From assembly GCA_012841485.1 (NCBI GenBank), contig DUUU01000424.1:1-17910 (forward strand): a stretch of 17,910 nucleotides of DNA, written 5' to 3'. The DNA is from Armatimonadota bacterium (GTDB lineage: Bacteria; Armatimonadota; JAAZEB01). This document shows positions 1 through 9,942 of this stretch, one piece after another. The translations under genes were made by a program, and so were the position numbers. Each line of letters starts with the position of its first letter. Within the stretch, counting starts at the first letter, position 1. The notes under the pieces were generated by a model that had not been told where the DNA came from, made no database searches, and worked only from the letters and a program-made list of their open reading frames with translations.

Positions 1-387
1 AGCGTGCCGCGCTCGCGCCTGGCCGAGATGGTCCAGGCGATCCAGGAAGCCGCGCGCCGGCACCACGTACGCATCTGCACTTTCGGACACGCGGGCGATG
101 GCAACCTGCACCCCACCTGCCTCACGGACGCGCGCGACACGGAGGAGATTGCCCGCGTGGAAGAGGCGTTCGCCGAGATCTTCGCCAAGGCGCTGGAACT
201 CGGTGGCACCATCACTGGCGAGCATGGCGTCGGCGCCGCCAAATCCGGCTTCCTGGAGGCGCGCGTGGGAGCAGACGCCCTCGCGCTGATGAAGCGCCTG
301 AAGGAGGCGTTCGACCCGCAGGGGGTCCTGAACCCGGGAAAGATCTTCGCGGAGGGGCCACGCAGAAGAATGACGGTGAGCCGGTGA
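1..387 (+). CDS. glcD: FAD-linked oxidase, GlcD-type glycolate/D-lactate dehydrogenase subunit (C-terminal fragment)
   Basis: Only the last ~128 codons are present; the reading frame is open at the left edge, so the start lies outside the window. The fragment has the C-terminal FAD-oxidase landmarks: HAGDGNLHP near the start, GEHGVGAAKSGFL in the middle and the closing LNPGKIF. In GlcD-type enzymes this half closes over the substrate site, while the FAD-binding PCMH domain lies in the missing N-terminal half. The enzyme oxidises a 2-hydroxyacid such as glycolate or D-lactate and passes electrons to a GlcF-type Fe-S subunit. The stop overlaps the GTG start of glcF (GTGA), indicating translational coupling. 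No GlcE lies between the two genes, so this may be a two-subunit enzyme, although glcE could lie upstream. The exact substrate cannot be decided. Confidence 0.88.
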   Translation, partial: SVPRSRLAEMVQAIQEAARRHHVRICTFGHAGDGNLHPTCLTDARDTEEIARVEEAFAEIFAKALELGGTITGEHGVGAAKSGFLEARVGADALALMKRLKEAFDPQGVLNPGKIFAEGPRRRMTVSR

Positions 388-1760
388 GCGGCCAGGGATC
401 GGGACAGCAAGTTCAGGGCTCGGGCACAGAGACGCAAGCCGGGGCCGCTTCATGCCAGGAGGGCCAGCAATCCCTCTCTCTCACCACCCACATCCCACTC
501 GACTCCTGCATGCGCTGCGGCTTCTGCCTCGCGGCCTGCCCCACTTACCGTCATCTGGGCCGGGAGACGCACTCGCCGCGCGGGCGCCTCGCGCTGGTCA
601 AGGCGGCCACCGAGGGCCAGCTCGACCCCGTGGCGGCCCTCCGACAGCCGCTCGACCTCTGCCTGGGCTGCCGCGCCTGCGAGCCGGTCTGCCCGGCGGG
701 CGTCGTTTACGGCCACGTCCTGGAGGAGGCGCGCGCCGCGCTCTTCCAGCGAACCCGGCCATCCGGGCTGAAGGGATGGGCGCAGCGGTTTCTCTTCGAG
801 CGGCTGGTGCCAAACACGCGCCTGCTGCGCTTCCTGGGCGGTCTCCTCTGGTTCTACGAGAAGCTGGGAATCCGCTGGCTCGCGCGGACAACCGGCATTC
901 TGAAGTGGCTTCCGATGCACCTGGGCGAGTTCGAGACGGCCCTCACCGATCTGGCCTCTCCCACCGAGCGCCTGCCTCACGGCGCCCTCTACCCGGCCGC
1001 CGGCGAGCGGCGCGCCCGGGTCGCGTTCCTCACGGGATGCGTCGCCGAGGCGCTGCTCCACCGGACCAACCGGCGCACGGTGCAGCTGCTGCGCGCGTGC
1101 GGGTTCGAGGTGTTCATTCCCAAAGGCCAGACGTGCTGCGGCGCGCTTCATGCCCACGCCGGCGAATTGGAAATCGCGCGCAAGCTGGCGAAGCAGAACA
1201 TCGCCGCCTTCGAGGCCTCCGGCGCGGAGTTCTACGTGAGCAACGCGGGCGGTTGCGGGGCGCAGCTTCTCGAATATCCCCACCTCCTGCGAGACGACCC
1301 GGAATGGGCCGAACGCGCCAGTCAGTTCTCTGCCAGGGTGCGCGACGTCGCGGAGCTGATCGCCACCCATGGCGCGCTTCCCGCCCTGCGGCGCGTGAAC
1401 GAGCGCCTCACCTACCAGGACTCCTGCCACCTGGCGAACGTCCAGAAGGTGAAGAAGGAGCCGCGCGACCTCCTGCGCCGGCTGCCCGGGCTGGAGCTGG
1501 TGGAGATGGCGGAGAGCGACCGCTGCTGCGGCTCCGCGGGCTCGTACTCGCTGCTCCACTTCGACGTCTCGATGCGGATCCTCGACGAGAAGATGGAGCA
1601 GCTCCGGCGCACCGGCGCCACAGTCGTCACCACCGGCAACCCCGGGTGCCTGATCCAGCTTCGCCTCGGCATCCACCGCGCGGGCCTGGCCGGCCAGGTG
1701 CGCGCCATGCACACGGTGGACCTGCTCGCCGAAGCGTGCGAGGAGCTGCCAAAGCTCTGA
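384..1760 (+). CDS. glcF: Glycolate/D-lactate oxidase iron-sulfur subunit GlcF
   Basis: A 458-residue protein with the standard GlcF layout. Two N-terminal [4Fe-4S] ferredoxin motifs use C42/C45/C48/C52 and C93/C96/C99/C103. They are followed by two CCG (DUF224-type) domains, visible as FLTGCV...TCCGALHAHAGE and YQDSCHLANV...DRCCGSAGSY. In this family the CCG domains bind a further Fe-S centre and pass electrons from the flavin subunit towards the quinone pool. The GTG start at 384 overlaps the upstream stop, which supports co-translation. The first ~35 residues are Q/G/S-rich and unconserved in appearance, so a later start is possible, but no better-placed start with a ribosome binding site is evident. 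The gene ends 17 bp from a convergent gene and no intrinsic terminator is visible between them. Confidence 0.92.
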   Translation: MSGQGSGQQVQGSGTETQAGAASCQEGQQSLSLTTHIPLDSCMRCGFCLAACPTYRHLGRETHSPRGRLALVKAATEGQLDPVAALRQPLDLCLGCRACEPVCPAGVVYGHVLEEARAALFQRTRPSGLKGWAQRFLFERLVPNTRLLRFLGGLLWFYEKLGIRWLARTTGILKWLPMHLGEFETALTDLASPTERLPHGALYPAAGERRARVAFLTGCVAEALLHRTNRRTVQLLRACGFEVFIPKGQTCCGALHAHAGELEIARKLAKQNIAAFEASGAEFYVSNAGGCGAQLLEYPHLLRDDPEWAERASQFSARVRDVAELIATHGALPALRRVNERLTYQDSCHLANVQKVKKEPRDLLRRLPGLELVEMAESDRCCGSAGSYSLLHFDVSMRILDEKMEQLRRTGATVVTTGNPGCLIQLRLGIHRAGLAGQVRAMHTVDLLAEACEELPKL

Positions 1761-1777
1761 GGCTCACTCGCCGGGTA

Positions 1778-2512
1778 TCATAGCATCCGAATCCCCCGCG
1801 TGCCCAGGGCGATTCCCAATGCCAGGATGAGGAGGGAGACGAGCGTGCGGAAGAGGCGCTCAGGAATGCGCTGGAGGACGCGCGTGCCAAAGTGAGTCCC
1901 GATGAGGACGCCGGCGGTGGCCACGGTTACCACCGGCCACTGCGCCGCGATGGCGGTGCCTTGCGTGGCCAGGTAGACCGGCACGCGGACGAGATCCACC
2001 ATCAAGGCGATTGCCGTAGCCGTGGCGACGAAGGCGTCGCGCTGGAGGTCGAACCCGAGGAGAGCCGCGGTGCGAATCCCGCCCTGATTGCCCACGAGCC
2101 CTCCGAAAACCCCGGAGAGCCCACCCGCGATCCAGGCGGCCGTCCCCGTGAAGCGCACGCGGCTGGTGAGGCCGGTGAGCTCCATCGAACCGGCGAGAAC
2201 CAGTAGCCCGGCGAGCACAAGGGTGAGAAAACCAGTGGCGATCACCGCGTTTCCGACGGCGCCGGCCAGACCGCCCGCCGCGCTCGCAAGCCCGAAGCTC
2301 CAGAGCACCCGGCGGTTCACCTGGTCGCGCAGGCGCCAGAGACGCGCCGCCGTGCCGGCGGCGTGCGGGATGGAGACGGCGGCAACGGCCAGACGCGTGC
2401 CCAGGGGTACGCTGAGGAGTGGCGTCAGCAGGCTGCCGATGCCGAAGCCGGCCACGGAAGCGATTCCTCCCGCGAGAAGCGCCACCACGAACGTGACGAG
2501 CAGCAAGGCCAT
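1778..2512 (-). CDS. TauE/SafE-family membrane permease (sulfite exporter-like)
   Basis: A 244-residue, very hydrophobic protein with about seven to eight predicted membrane helices. The N-terminus has the family signature GGIASVAGFGIGSLLTPLL. A second internal copy, GGLSGVFGGLVGNQGG, begins near residue 130, as expected for the inverted-repeat fold of TauE/SafE proteins. The family exports sulfite, sulfoacetate or other small organic anions across the cytoplasmic membrane; the substrate cannot be read from the sequence. The ATG at 2512 is preceded by a GGAGAGGGGG purine run. The gene lies 82 bp downstream of the hydrogenase protease on the same strand, so it may be co-transcribed with it. 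It is convergent with glcF, and a 2-hydroxyacid or anion export role linked to glcDF is equally plausible. Confidence 0.82.
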   Translation of the reverse strand: MALLLVTFVVALLAGGIASVAGFGIGSLLTPLLSVPLGTRLAVAAVSIPHAAGTAARLWRLRDQVNRRVLWSFGLASAAGGLAGAVGNAVIATGFLTLVLAGLLVLAGSMELTGLTSRVRFTGTAAWIAGGLSGVFGGLVGNQGGIRTAALLGFDLQRDAFVATATAIALMVDLVRVPVYLATQGTAIAAQWPVVTVATAGVLIGTHFGTRVLQRIPERLFRTLVSLLILALGIALGTRGIRML

Positions 2513-2594
2513 CCCCGGCCCCCTCTCCGAGGCACTCTACCCCGCCCCGGGCCGGCGCAAACTCTGGCTGAGGAAGGCGCCCGGGCGCTATCGG

Positions 2595-3122
2595 TCAAGC
2601 GGGCGCGGTGCGCGCGGCTTCTTGCACCAGATCGCGGAGCTGCCGGATCGCCTCATCGGCGGCTGCCTGCGTCTGCGGCGTGAGGCCCTCGCCAAAGTTG
2701 AAGTCGTGCCCCAAAACGGAGAAGATGACGGTGCGAGGCGCGCGCCCGTGCAGCGCCTGGGAGAGGCCGGCCAGGGTATCGGCGGTGAGGTGATGCGACG
2801 TCAGGGAGGAAGTGTAGCCCGGCTTGGCCTCCACGCGGCGCAGCGCCTCGGGATAGACGCCGGTGTGCGCGTCGATGACGGCGAAGAGGTCCACATCTTT
2901 GAGCTCGTCACCCAACACGATGTCCAGCTGCTGCTCGAAGCGCAGCTGCAGGTGGACCGGGCCTTCCGGGGTTGCCACCTCGCGCGCGACGCTCACCTCA
3001 TCCGCCTCCTCGTCCAGAGGCAGTCCAAACGCGCGGGCAAGCCCTCGGACCACATAAAGGCCCACGCCGTCATCACGCCGGCTGGCATTCCCGCAACCAA
3101 CAATCAACACCCGTGGCACCAT
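2595..3122 (-). CDS. [NiFe]-hydrogenase maturation protease (HybD/HoxW-like)
   Basis: A 175-residue protein starting MVPRVLIVGCGNASRRDDGVGL. It matches the M52-type hydrogenase endopeptidase family, which removes the C-terminal tail of the large subunit after nickel insertion. The metal-sensing residues of the family are recognisable: an acidic residue in the RRDDGVG loop (about D18), D84 in VIDAHTG, and H110/H111 in SLTSHHLTADTL. The natural client is HoxH, encoded just upstream, which carries a 24-residue tail after its last Cys-x-x-His. The start at 3122 is chosen because the family motif begins at once and a G-rich Shine-Dalgarno precedes it; upstream in-frame starts would add ~32 unconserved residues. 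The ribosome binding site includes a run of nine G (coding strand). A terminator-like hairpin separates this gene from hoxH. Confidence 0.85.
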   Translation of the reverse strand: MVPRVLIVGCGNASRRDDGVGLYVVRGLARAFGLPLDEEADEVSVAREVATPEGPVHLQLRFEQQLDIVLGDELKDVDLFAVIDAHTGVYPEALRRVEAKPGYTSSLTSHHLTADTLAGLSQALHGRAPRTVIFSVLGHDFNFGEGLTPQTQAAADEAIRQLRDLVQEAARTAPA

Positions 3123-3148
3123 CGTCTCCCCCCCCCAATCCAGGCACG

Positions 3149-3208
3149 CGGTAGCCGCTGGCTTCGCCACCATCGAGCAGGAGAATGCCTGCCCCTCCGG
3201 GGCTACCG
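3149..3208 (-). other. Possible structured RNA leader of the protease gene
   Basis: Between the terminator hairpin and the protease start, the minus strand can form an outer stem CGGTAGCC/GGCTACCG (8 bp, + positions 3201-3208 and 3149-3156). It encloses GCAGG/CCTGC (5 bp) and TGGC-GAA-GCCA. An alternative GCCCC-GGA-GGGGC hairpin competes with the outer stem. This is only pairing seen by eye in GC-rich DNA, and no known riboswitch class is recognised. It could affect translation of the protease or be chance. Confidence 0.25.
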
Positions 3209-3210
3209 TG

Positions 3211-3253
3211 GAAAGCAAGAGGGGCCGGCAGCGGGATCTCCCGCCACCGGCCC
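3211..3253 (-). terminator. Intrinsic terminator after hoxH
   Basis: On the minus strand, 48 bp after the hoxH stop, there is a 14-bp stem (+ positions 3222-3235 and 3240-3253) with a 4-nt loop (3236-3239). Pairing is complete if two adjacent G-U wobbles are allowed. It is followed by the pyrimidine/T-rich stretch CTCTTGCTTTC. This fits a Rho-independent terminator or attenuator that reduces read-through from the structural genes into the maturation protease. The T-tract is interrupted, so termination may be partial. No equivalent T-tract exists on the plus strand. Confidence 0.65.
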
Positions 3254-3301
3254 ATTCGAGGGTCTCTCTGATGCGATTCGCGGCAGACCGCGCTGGCTAT
3301 C

Positions 3302-4726
3302 CTACCGGGCCACGCGGTCGAGCTGCTCGCCATCCGGGCCGATGAGCTCCACGGCAATCGGCATCTGGCCGATGGCGTGCGTGGAGCAGGAGAGGCACGG
3401 GTCGTAGGCGCGGATAGCGGCTTCCACGCGGTTGAGCATCCCCTCGCGCAGCTTGTTGCCATCCACCCACTCGCGGGCGACCGAGGCGACGGCTTCGTTC
3501 ATCGCCACGTTGTTCTGCCCGGTGGAGACGATCAGGTTCACCTTCTCCAGGCGCCCCGTCTCGTCCACGTGGTAATCATGGAAGAGCGTGCCGCGCGGAG
3601 CCTCGATGACGCCCACGCCTCGCGGCTGCAGACCGTTGGACGACGCCACGATATCACGGCCCATGATCTCCGGGTCTTCCAGCAGCTGGCGGGCCCGCTC
3701 CACGGCATACAGCGCCTCGATCATGCGCGCGTAGTGGTAGTACAGCGTTCCCTGCACGGGCCGGCCGTTTCCGAGCGCCTTGAAGCTGTTCAGCTCCTCG
3801 TTCGCCAGGGGCGTGCGCGCGCTCTCCGCCACGTTCAGGCGGCCCAGCGGCCCGACGCGGTAGGCGCCCTCGGGATAGCCCACCCGCTTGAAGTACGGGA
3901 ACTTCAGGTACGACCACTCCTCCGTCGTCTCGGCGATGTAGTCCAGATAATCGCCCGGGTCGATCCCGTTCTCCAGCACCTTGCCATCAGCATCGACGAA
4001 GCGCATCCGGCCGTGATAGTGCTCCAGGCTACCATCCTCGGTGACGAGGCCGCCATAGAGCGACGGGAAGTTCCCGAAGCGCGCCACCTCGTCGGCGTTA
4101 TCGGCATAGTAGCGCTTGATAAGGCTGATCGCGTCCTGGCAGCCGGCAATCGCCTCGTCGATCCCGGCGAGCATCGCCTCGCGGTCGGACGCGGCCAGGC
4201 GCTGGTTCACGCCGCCGGGCACACAGAAGGTCGGGTGGATCTTGCGCCCGCCGACGCGAGCGATGATCTCTTGCCCGAACTTGCGGAGCTTGATCCCCTT
4301 GAGGGCAATCTCCGGCTGCTGCTGGATGAGGCCGACCACGTTGCGCACCGCCGGGTCGGCATCGAAGCCGAGTAGCAGGTCCGGCGCCGATAGGTGGAAG
4401 AAGCTGAGGGCGTGCGACTGCAGGATCTGCCCCATGTGCATCAACTCGCGCAGCATGAAGGCGGTCCGCGGGATGGTCACCCCGAGAATCGCATCGCCCG
4501 CCTTGGCGGCGGCGAGGTGGTGGCTGACGGGGCAGATGCCACAGATGCGCTCGGTGATCGTCGGCATCTCGGTGAAGTGGCGGCCCTCGCAGAACTTCTC
4601 GAAGCCGCGGAACTCCACCACGTGCATGCGCGCCTGCTGCACCTTGCCGTCATCGCCGAGGCGCACCGTCACTTTGGCATGCCCCTCAATGCGGGTTACC
4701 GGCTCTATCGTTACAGTCCTAGACAT
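3302..4726 (-). CDS. hoxH: NAD-linked [NiFe]-hydrogenase large (catalytic) subunit HoxH
   Basis: A 474-residue large subunit of a group 3-type bidirectional hydrogenase, the site of H2 splitting and formation. All Ni-Fe ligands are present: C62 and C65 in the N-terminal [10 protein letters not shown] motif, and C444 and C447 in the C-terminal DPCLSCSTH motif. VTRIEGH near residue 10 and the APRG loop are also intact. A 24-residue extension follows H450 and would be removed by the protease encoded next. The start at 4726 places VTRIEGH at the usual distance and is preceded by GGAGAGGG. Upstream in-frame codons add 27 residues without family similarity. The gene lies 154 bp downstream of hoxY and is followed by an intrinsic terminator. 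It is the last structural gene of a hoxE-ATPase-hndB-like-hoxFUYH operon. Confidence 0.95.
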   Translation of the reverse strand: MSRTVTIEPVTRIEGHAKVTVRLGDDGKVQQARMHVVEFRGFEKFCEGRHFTEMPTITERICGICPVSHHLAAAKAGDAILGVTIPRTAFMLRELMHMGQILQSHALSFFHLSAPDLLLGFDADPAVRNVVGLIQQQPEIALKGIKLRKFGQEIIARVGGRKIHPTFCVPGGVNQRLAASDREAMLAGIDEAIAGCQDAISLIKRYYADNADEVARFGNFPSLYGGLVTEDGSLEHYHGRMRFVDADGKVLENGIDPGDYLDYIAETTEEWSYLKFPYFKRVGYPEGAYRVGPLGRLNVAESARTPLANEELNSFKALGNGRPVQGTLYYHYARMIEALYAVERARQLLEDPEIMGRDIVASSNGLQPRGVGVIEAPRGTLFHDYHVDETGRLEKVNLIVSTGQNNVAMNEAVASVAREWVDGNKLREGMLNRVEAAIRAYDPCLSCSTHAIGQMPIAVELIGPDGEQLDRVAR

Positions 4727-4852
4727 ATCCCTCTCCGTGATCTGGGATGCAGGAGAGGAGATGCATGACGCGAGAGGGCTGGATGCGCCACCGGGGATCC
4801 TCTCCACGCGCGGTGGCCCCGTGGCTATCCCCTCACAACGCGCTCAGGGCAG

Positions 4853-4880
4853 CATCCTCCCGCGTCCCACATCTCACATC
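4853..4880 (-). repeat. Degenerate heptamer run after hoxY
   Basis: Directly after the hoxY stop, the minus strand reads as four consecutive 7-mers: GATGTGA, GATGTGG, GACGCGG, GAGGATG. The first two differ at one base. The run is short and could be chance. It lies in the 154-bp gap between hoxY and hoxH, which otherwise holds only the hoxH ribosome binding site. Confidence 0.35.
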
Positions 4881-5420
4881 TCAATCGTAGCGCAGCAGTT
4901 CTCCTTCCGGCTTCGGCAGCCGGCCCGAAAGCAGCTCCGTCACCGCAAAGAGGATCGCCTCTGCCGAGGGCGGGCAGCCGGGCAGGTTGGCATCCACCTT
5001 CACATAGTAGCTGATCGGCTGAACCTTCTCCAGCAGCGCGGGCAGCTCTTCGCCGCGGGGCACCTCGCCGGAGGCCGTGCTCTCCGTATCCACGTAGCCG
5101 CGCTGGAGCGTCTCTTCCAACGAGACGAAGTTGCGCATCGCCGGGATGTTGCCGAAGCAGGCGCAATCGCCGAACGCCACCAGGACCTTCGCGCGCTCGC
5201 GACACTTGCGGAGCACCTCCAGGTTATCGGTGTTGCACACCGCCCCCTCAACCAGGCAGACATCCACCTCGGGCGGCTCCTTGATATCGGTGATCGGACT
5301 GGCGGTGATCGTCGCCGCCTTGGCCAGATCGAGCAGACCCTCGTCCAGATCCAGCAGCGACATGTGGCACCCAGAGCATCCGCCCAGCCAGACCGTCGCA
5401 ATCTTGGGCTTGTCACTCAT
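4881..5420 (-). CDS. hoxY: NAD-linked [NiFe]-hydrogenase small subunit HoxY
   Basis: A 179-residue small subunit that carries electrons from the Ni-Fe site through one proximal [4Fe-4S] cluster. The four ligands are visible: C15 and C18 in [11 protein letters not shown]86 in FGDCACFGN and C149 in LPGCPPS. The short length, with no C-terminal medial/distal cluster domain and no Tat signal, is typical of cytoplasmic group 3-type HoxY/MvhG-like subunits rather than membrane-bound uptake enzymes. The ATG at 5420 lies 2 bp after the hoxU stop, with a GGGAGG Shine-Dalgarno inside the end of hoxU, so the two are co-translated. Its partners are HoxH downstream and HoxU upstream. Confidence 0.95.
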   Translation of the reverse strand: MSDKPKIATVWLGGCSGCHMSLLDLDEGLLDLAKAATITASPITDIKEPPEVDVCLVEGAVCNTDNLEVLRKCRERAKVLVAFGDCACFGNIPAMRNFVSLEETLQRGYVDTESTASGEVPRGEELPALLEKVQPISYYVKVDANLPGCPPSAEAILFAVTELLSGRLPKPEGELLRYD

Positions 5421-5422
5421 GC

Positions 5423-7681
5423 TTAACGACCTCCCGACTCAGCAAGGTAGTCCGGCGCGCGCAGCTCTGACCGGCGCACATCGAAGGAAGCGTCGCGGAA
5501 TTGGACCGCTCGCTCCCCGGTGGCCAGGGCCTCGGCATACTCCGGCACCAGCCGGCCAATCTCGTGCGCCACCTCGGCCACGTTGGCATAAGAACCCTTC
5601 AGGCCGAGCGCGTTCCCCAGAGAGCAGAGCACGTCCCACGGCATCCGCACGCCATCGGGCGGCGTCACCGCCTGGCGCAGCGGGCGCACCTCGCCATCGA
5701 TTCCGGTGAAGGTGCCCGATTGCTCCGCCCAGGTCGGCGCGGGCAGCACCACATCCGCGACCTCGGTGAGCGGCGTTCGATAGGCGGCCTGCACAACCAC
5801 AAAGTCCAGCTCCGCCAGCCGTTCGGCCATCTCCTCTTCTTGCGGCAGGGCATCATCGCCAACGAGGAGGTAGAGTGCGGCAATCGCCTTCGGATCGAAC
5901 TCATTGGCGTTGAAGCTCGTTGGCTCCGGCACCGGCTTCCCCCACGCCGAGGCAAAGCGGTTTGCCTCAGCAGGCGTGAAGCGGAGCCGGCCGGGCAGGC
6001 GAGTCGGGTCCACCCCCAGATCGAACGCGCCCGTGCTGCTGGCCGACCGGCGCAGCCCGAGAATCGGGAAGGAGGTCGCCGTGGCATGCCCGGCGACGAG
6101 CGTCAGGGCCTGCATGGTCGCGATGAGGCGCGGGTCATTCTGCTTGGTCATCCCGCGTCCATAGATGAGCACGGGATGCCGCGCCGCCGTGTAGGCCTCG
6201 GCCAGTTGCTGGAGCTCGTCGGTGCTGACGCCCGTTTCGGCAGCAACCGCCTCGGGGGTGTACTGCATGAGCATCGCCGTGAGCGCGGCAGGAGCTCCCC
6301 CCTTCGCCTCGACCAGGGCGCGCATCACGCCGTTGAGGAGCGTGCCGTCGGTGCCCCGCTTTGGCTGCACGGCCAGATCCGCCAGATCCGTGAGGCCGGT
6401 CTTGCGCGGGTTGATCACGATCAGCTGCGCCCGGCGGTGATAGACGCCACGGCGAATCGCGGCCGCCGCCACCGGGTGCGTCTTCGTTGGATCCGCACCG
6501 ATGACCACGAAGAGATCCGCCTCATCGAGATCCGCCAGGTGCGCCTCCACTTTGGCGCGCACATCCGGGCCCAACAGGCCCTCGGTCGCGGCCCGGCTGA
6601 CGCGCAAGTCGCGGCCATCCACCGCATCGATGTTGCCGGTGCCCACGCCCGCGCGCATCACCTTCTGGAAGAGGTAGAGCACCTCATTCGTGAGCGCGGG
6701 CGAGGCGATGCCCGCCACCGCGCCGGCGCCGCGCTCGCGCGCGATCTTGCCCAGGCGGTCTGCCACGGTGGCAAGCGCGGTGTCCCAATCGGCCGGCTTC
6801 AGCGTATCGCCTTCGCGCACGAGCGGCTGGGTGATGCGCTCGCCGGAGAACTCCATCTGCAGGAATCGCCCCTTGCGACAGAGAACCCCGGCGTCGCCTG
6901 CTTCCATGTCGGCATCGATGCGCACCACGCGGTCGTTGGAGACCTGCACGAGCGTCCGGCAGCCAAGGCTGCACCCGGCACAAGTGCTCGCGACGGCACG
7001 CATCGCGCTCTGGGGGCCCCCCGCGGTCGCCGCGCGCTCCAGGTAGGCCGTCTTCTTGGCAAAGATGGCGCCCGTGGGGCACACCTGCATACAAGCGCCG
7101 CAGGAAACGCAGCTCGATTCGCCGAGGGGCAGGCCCATATCGGGCGAGACCATCTGCTGGATGCCGCGCTCGCGGAAATCGAGCGTGCCCACGCCCACGC
7201 GCTCGCTGCAGATGCGCACGCAGCGCTGGCAGAGCACGCAGCGGCTGGGCTCCATGGCGATGTGATCGTGCGAGACATCCAGCGGCAGTGCTGGGAAGAG
7301 ATAGGGATACCGAATGGAGTCGATTCCATAGCGGTAACCCAGATCCTGAAGCTCGCAGGCGCCGCTCTCCGGGCAGACCGGGCAGAAGTGGTTCCGCTCG
7401 GCGAAGAGCAGCTCCAGCGTCATCTTCCGGCGCGCGGTTAGCGCCTCAGACTGCGTGCGGATTTTCAGGCCGTCCGCCGCCGGCATGGTGCAGGAGGTGC
7501 CAAGCTTGTTGGTCCCTTCTACTTCCACCACGCAGAGGCGACACGCGCCCACATTCGACAGCCCCGGCCAGTGGCAGAGCGTGGGCAGATAGATGCCGTG
7601 CTCTTGGCACACCTCGAGCACCGTCTGGCCCTGCTTCGCCCGCACCTCGCGGCCATCGATGGTCATTGTGATGTCGCTCAT
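5423..7681 (-). CDS. hoxU: HoxU/NuoG-like Fe-S subunit with inactive molybdopterin-type domain
   Basis: A 752-residue NuoG-like protein linking the hydrogenase module to the NADH module. Visible in order: an N-terminal [2Fe-2S] domain (C36, C47, C50, C64); a His/Cys [4Fe-4S] site (H98, C100, C103, C109); two [4Fe-4S] ferredoxin motifs (C148/151/154/158 and C191/194/197/201); a further [4Fe-4S] site at the entry to the molybdopterin-oxidoreductase domain (C234, C237, C241, C268); then ~480 residues of molybdopterin-type fold. Classical HoxU stops near residue 230, so this is the long form. Where formate dehydrogenases carry the catalytic Cys/Sec, this protein reads [11 protein letters not shown], with no Cys, so formate oxidation is unlikely. 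The ATG at 7681 follows GAGAGGATGCG. NuoG-like or HndD/HylA-like naming would also be fair. Confidence 0.9.
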   Translation of the reverse strand: MSDITMTIDGREVRAKQGQTVLEVCQEHGIYLPTLCHWPGLSNVGACRLCVVEVEGTNKLGTSCTMPAADGLKIRTQSEALTARRKMTLELLFAERNHFCPVCPESGACELQDLGYRYGIDSIRYPYLFPALPLDVSHDHIAMEPSRCVLCQRCVRICSERVGVGTLDFRERGIQQMVSPDMGLPLGESSCVSCGACMQVCPTGAIFAKKTAYLERAATAGGPQSAMRAVASTCAGCSLGCRTLVQVSNDRVVRIDADMEAGDAGVLCRKGRFLQMEFSGERITQPLVREGDTLKPADWDTALATVADRLGKIARERGAGAVAGIASPALTNEVLYLFQKVMRAGVGTGNIDAVDGRDLRVSRAATEGLLGPDVRAKVEAHLADLDEADLFVVIGADPTKTHPVAAAAIRRGVYHRRAQLIVINPRKTGLTDLADLAVQPKRGTDGTLLNGVMRALVEAKGGAPAALTAMLMQYTPEAVAAETGVSTDELQQLAEAYTAARHPVLIYGRGMTKQNDPRLIATMQALTLVAGHATATSFPILGLRRSASSTGAFDLGVDPTRLPGRLRFTPAEANRFASAWGKPVPEPTSFNANEFDPKAIAALYLLVGDDALPQEEEMAERLAELDFVVVQAAYRTPLTEVADVVLPAPTWAEQSGTFTGIDGEVRPLRQAVTPPDGVRMPWDVLCSLGNALGLKGSYANVAEVAHEIGRLVPEYAEALATGERAVQFRDASFDVRRSELRAPDYLAESGGR

Positions 7682-7722
7682 CGCATCCTCTCAATGCCAC
7701 TACAGATTGCAGACTCGCGCTT

Positions 7723-7750
7723 GCGGAGCGGGAGCGCGCCCGCTTTCCGC
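7723..7750 (-). other. Intercistronic hairpin between hoxF and hoxU
   Basis: The minus strand can form GCGG-(AA)-AGCGGG, loop CGCGCT, CCCGCT-CCGC: ten base pairs interrupted by a 2-nt bulge. It is not followed by a T-tract, so it is not a standard terminator. It may act as an mRNA processing or stability element that sets the ratio of hoxF to downstream messages. The 95-bp gap holds no gene. Confidence 0.45.
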
Positions 7751-7773
7751 TACCCGCCGTCTACTATCTGCCA
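7739..7773 (-). repeat. Degenerate heptamer run after hoxF
   Basis: Just downstream of the hoxF stop, the minus strand reads as five successive 7-mers: TGGCAGA, TAGTAGA, CGGCGGG, TAGCGGA, AAGCGGG. G is fixed at positions 3 and 6. It partly overlaps the hairpin in the same gap. The pattern is suggestive of a decayed short tandem repeat, but chance in GC-rich purine-biased DNA is not excluded. Confidence 0.3.
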
Positions 7774-7776
7774 CCT

Positions 7777-9573
<1,797 letters not shown>

Positions 9574-9942
9574 TTACTCCCTCTCCTTCGGCAAACCAAT
9601 GACGAAGCGCTCTACCTTGCGGCCCTGGCAGACATGCTCGCTGATGATGCTCCGCGCCGCCTCCGGTGTCAGACGCCCGTAGAACACGCTCTCGTCCTGG
9701 TGCTCAACCCGCAGCACGGGCTCGAAGTCGTCCAGGCCCAGGCTGCCGGTGAGCGCCACCTCGACGTTCTCCAACTCCTGGCGCTCGATCTCATCCATGA
9801 GCGCCCGCATCACGTCGCGCGCGCCAGCCGCGATCCCGCTGGTGCCCATGCTCACCACAACGCGCCACTCCTTGCGTTCTCCGCGCATGCTCACATCACG
9901 CACCGCGCGGTCTCGCCATTGCTGCAAATCCGATAGCTTCAT
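9574..9942 (-). CDS. HndB-like thioredoxin-fold protein lacking cluster cysteines
   Basis: A 122-residue paralog of the HndB-like protein at 14914. Alignment is clear over GT-x-GIAAGAR-[DE]-VMRA, the EP motif near residue 75, TPE and IISEH. In the paralog the cluster cysteines are C41, C72 and C76; here the matching residues are S35, S67 and D71. The only cysteine left is C105. A bound [2Fe-2S] cluster is therefore very unlikely, and the protein probably has a structural or assembly role in the complex. The start at 9942 overlaps the stop of the ATPase gene (ATGA) and gives the same N-terminal layout as the paralog. The reading frame extends 54 codons upstream, but only inside the ATPase gene. 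Confidence 0.82.
   Translation of the reverse strand: MKLSDLQQWRDRAVRDVSMRGERKEWRVVVSMGTSGIAAGARDVMRALMDEIERQELENVEVALTGSLGLDDFEPVLRVEHQDESVFYGRLTPEAARSIISEHVCQGRKVERFVIGLPKERE

Noticed and set aside
1760..1778. Possible bidirectional terminator between the convergent glcF and permease genes
   Set aside because: The 17-bp gap has no inverted repeat or T-tract.
5501..7441. A 646-codon open frame on the plus strand opposite hoxU
   Set aside because: Shadow frame of a confidently identified NuoG-like gene; no motif or ribosome binding site supports it.
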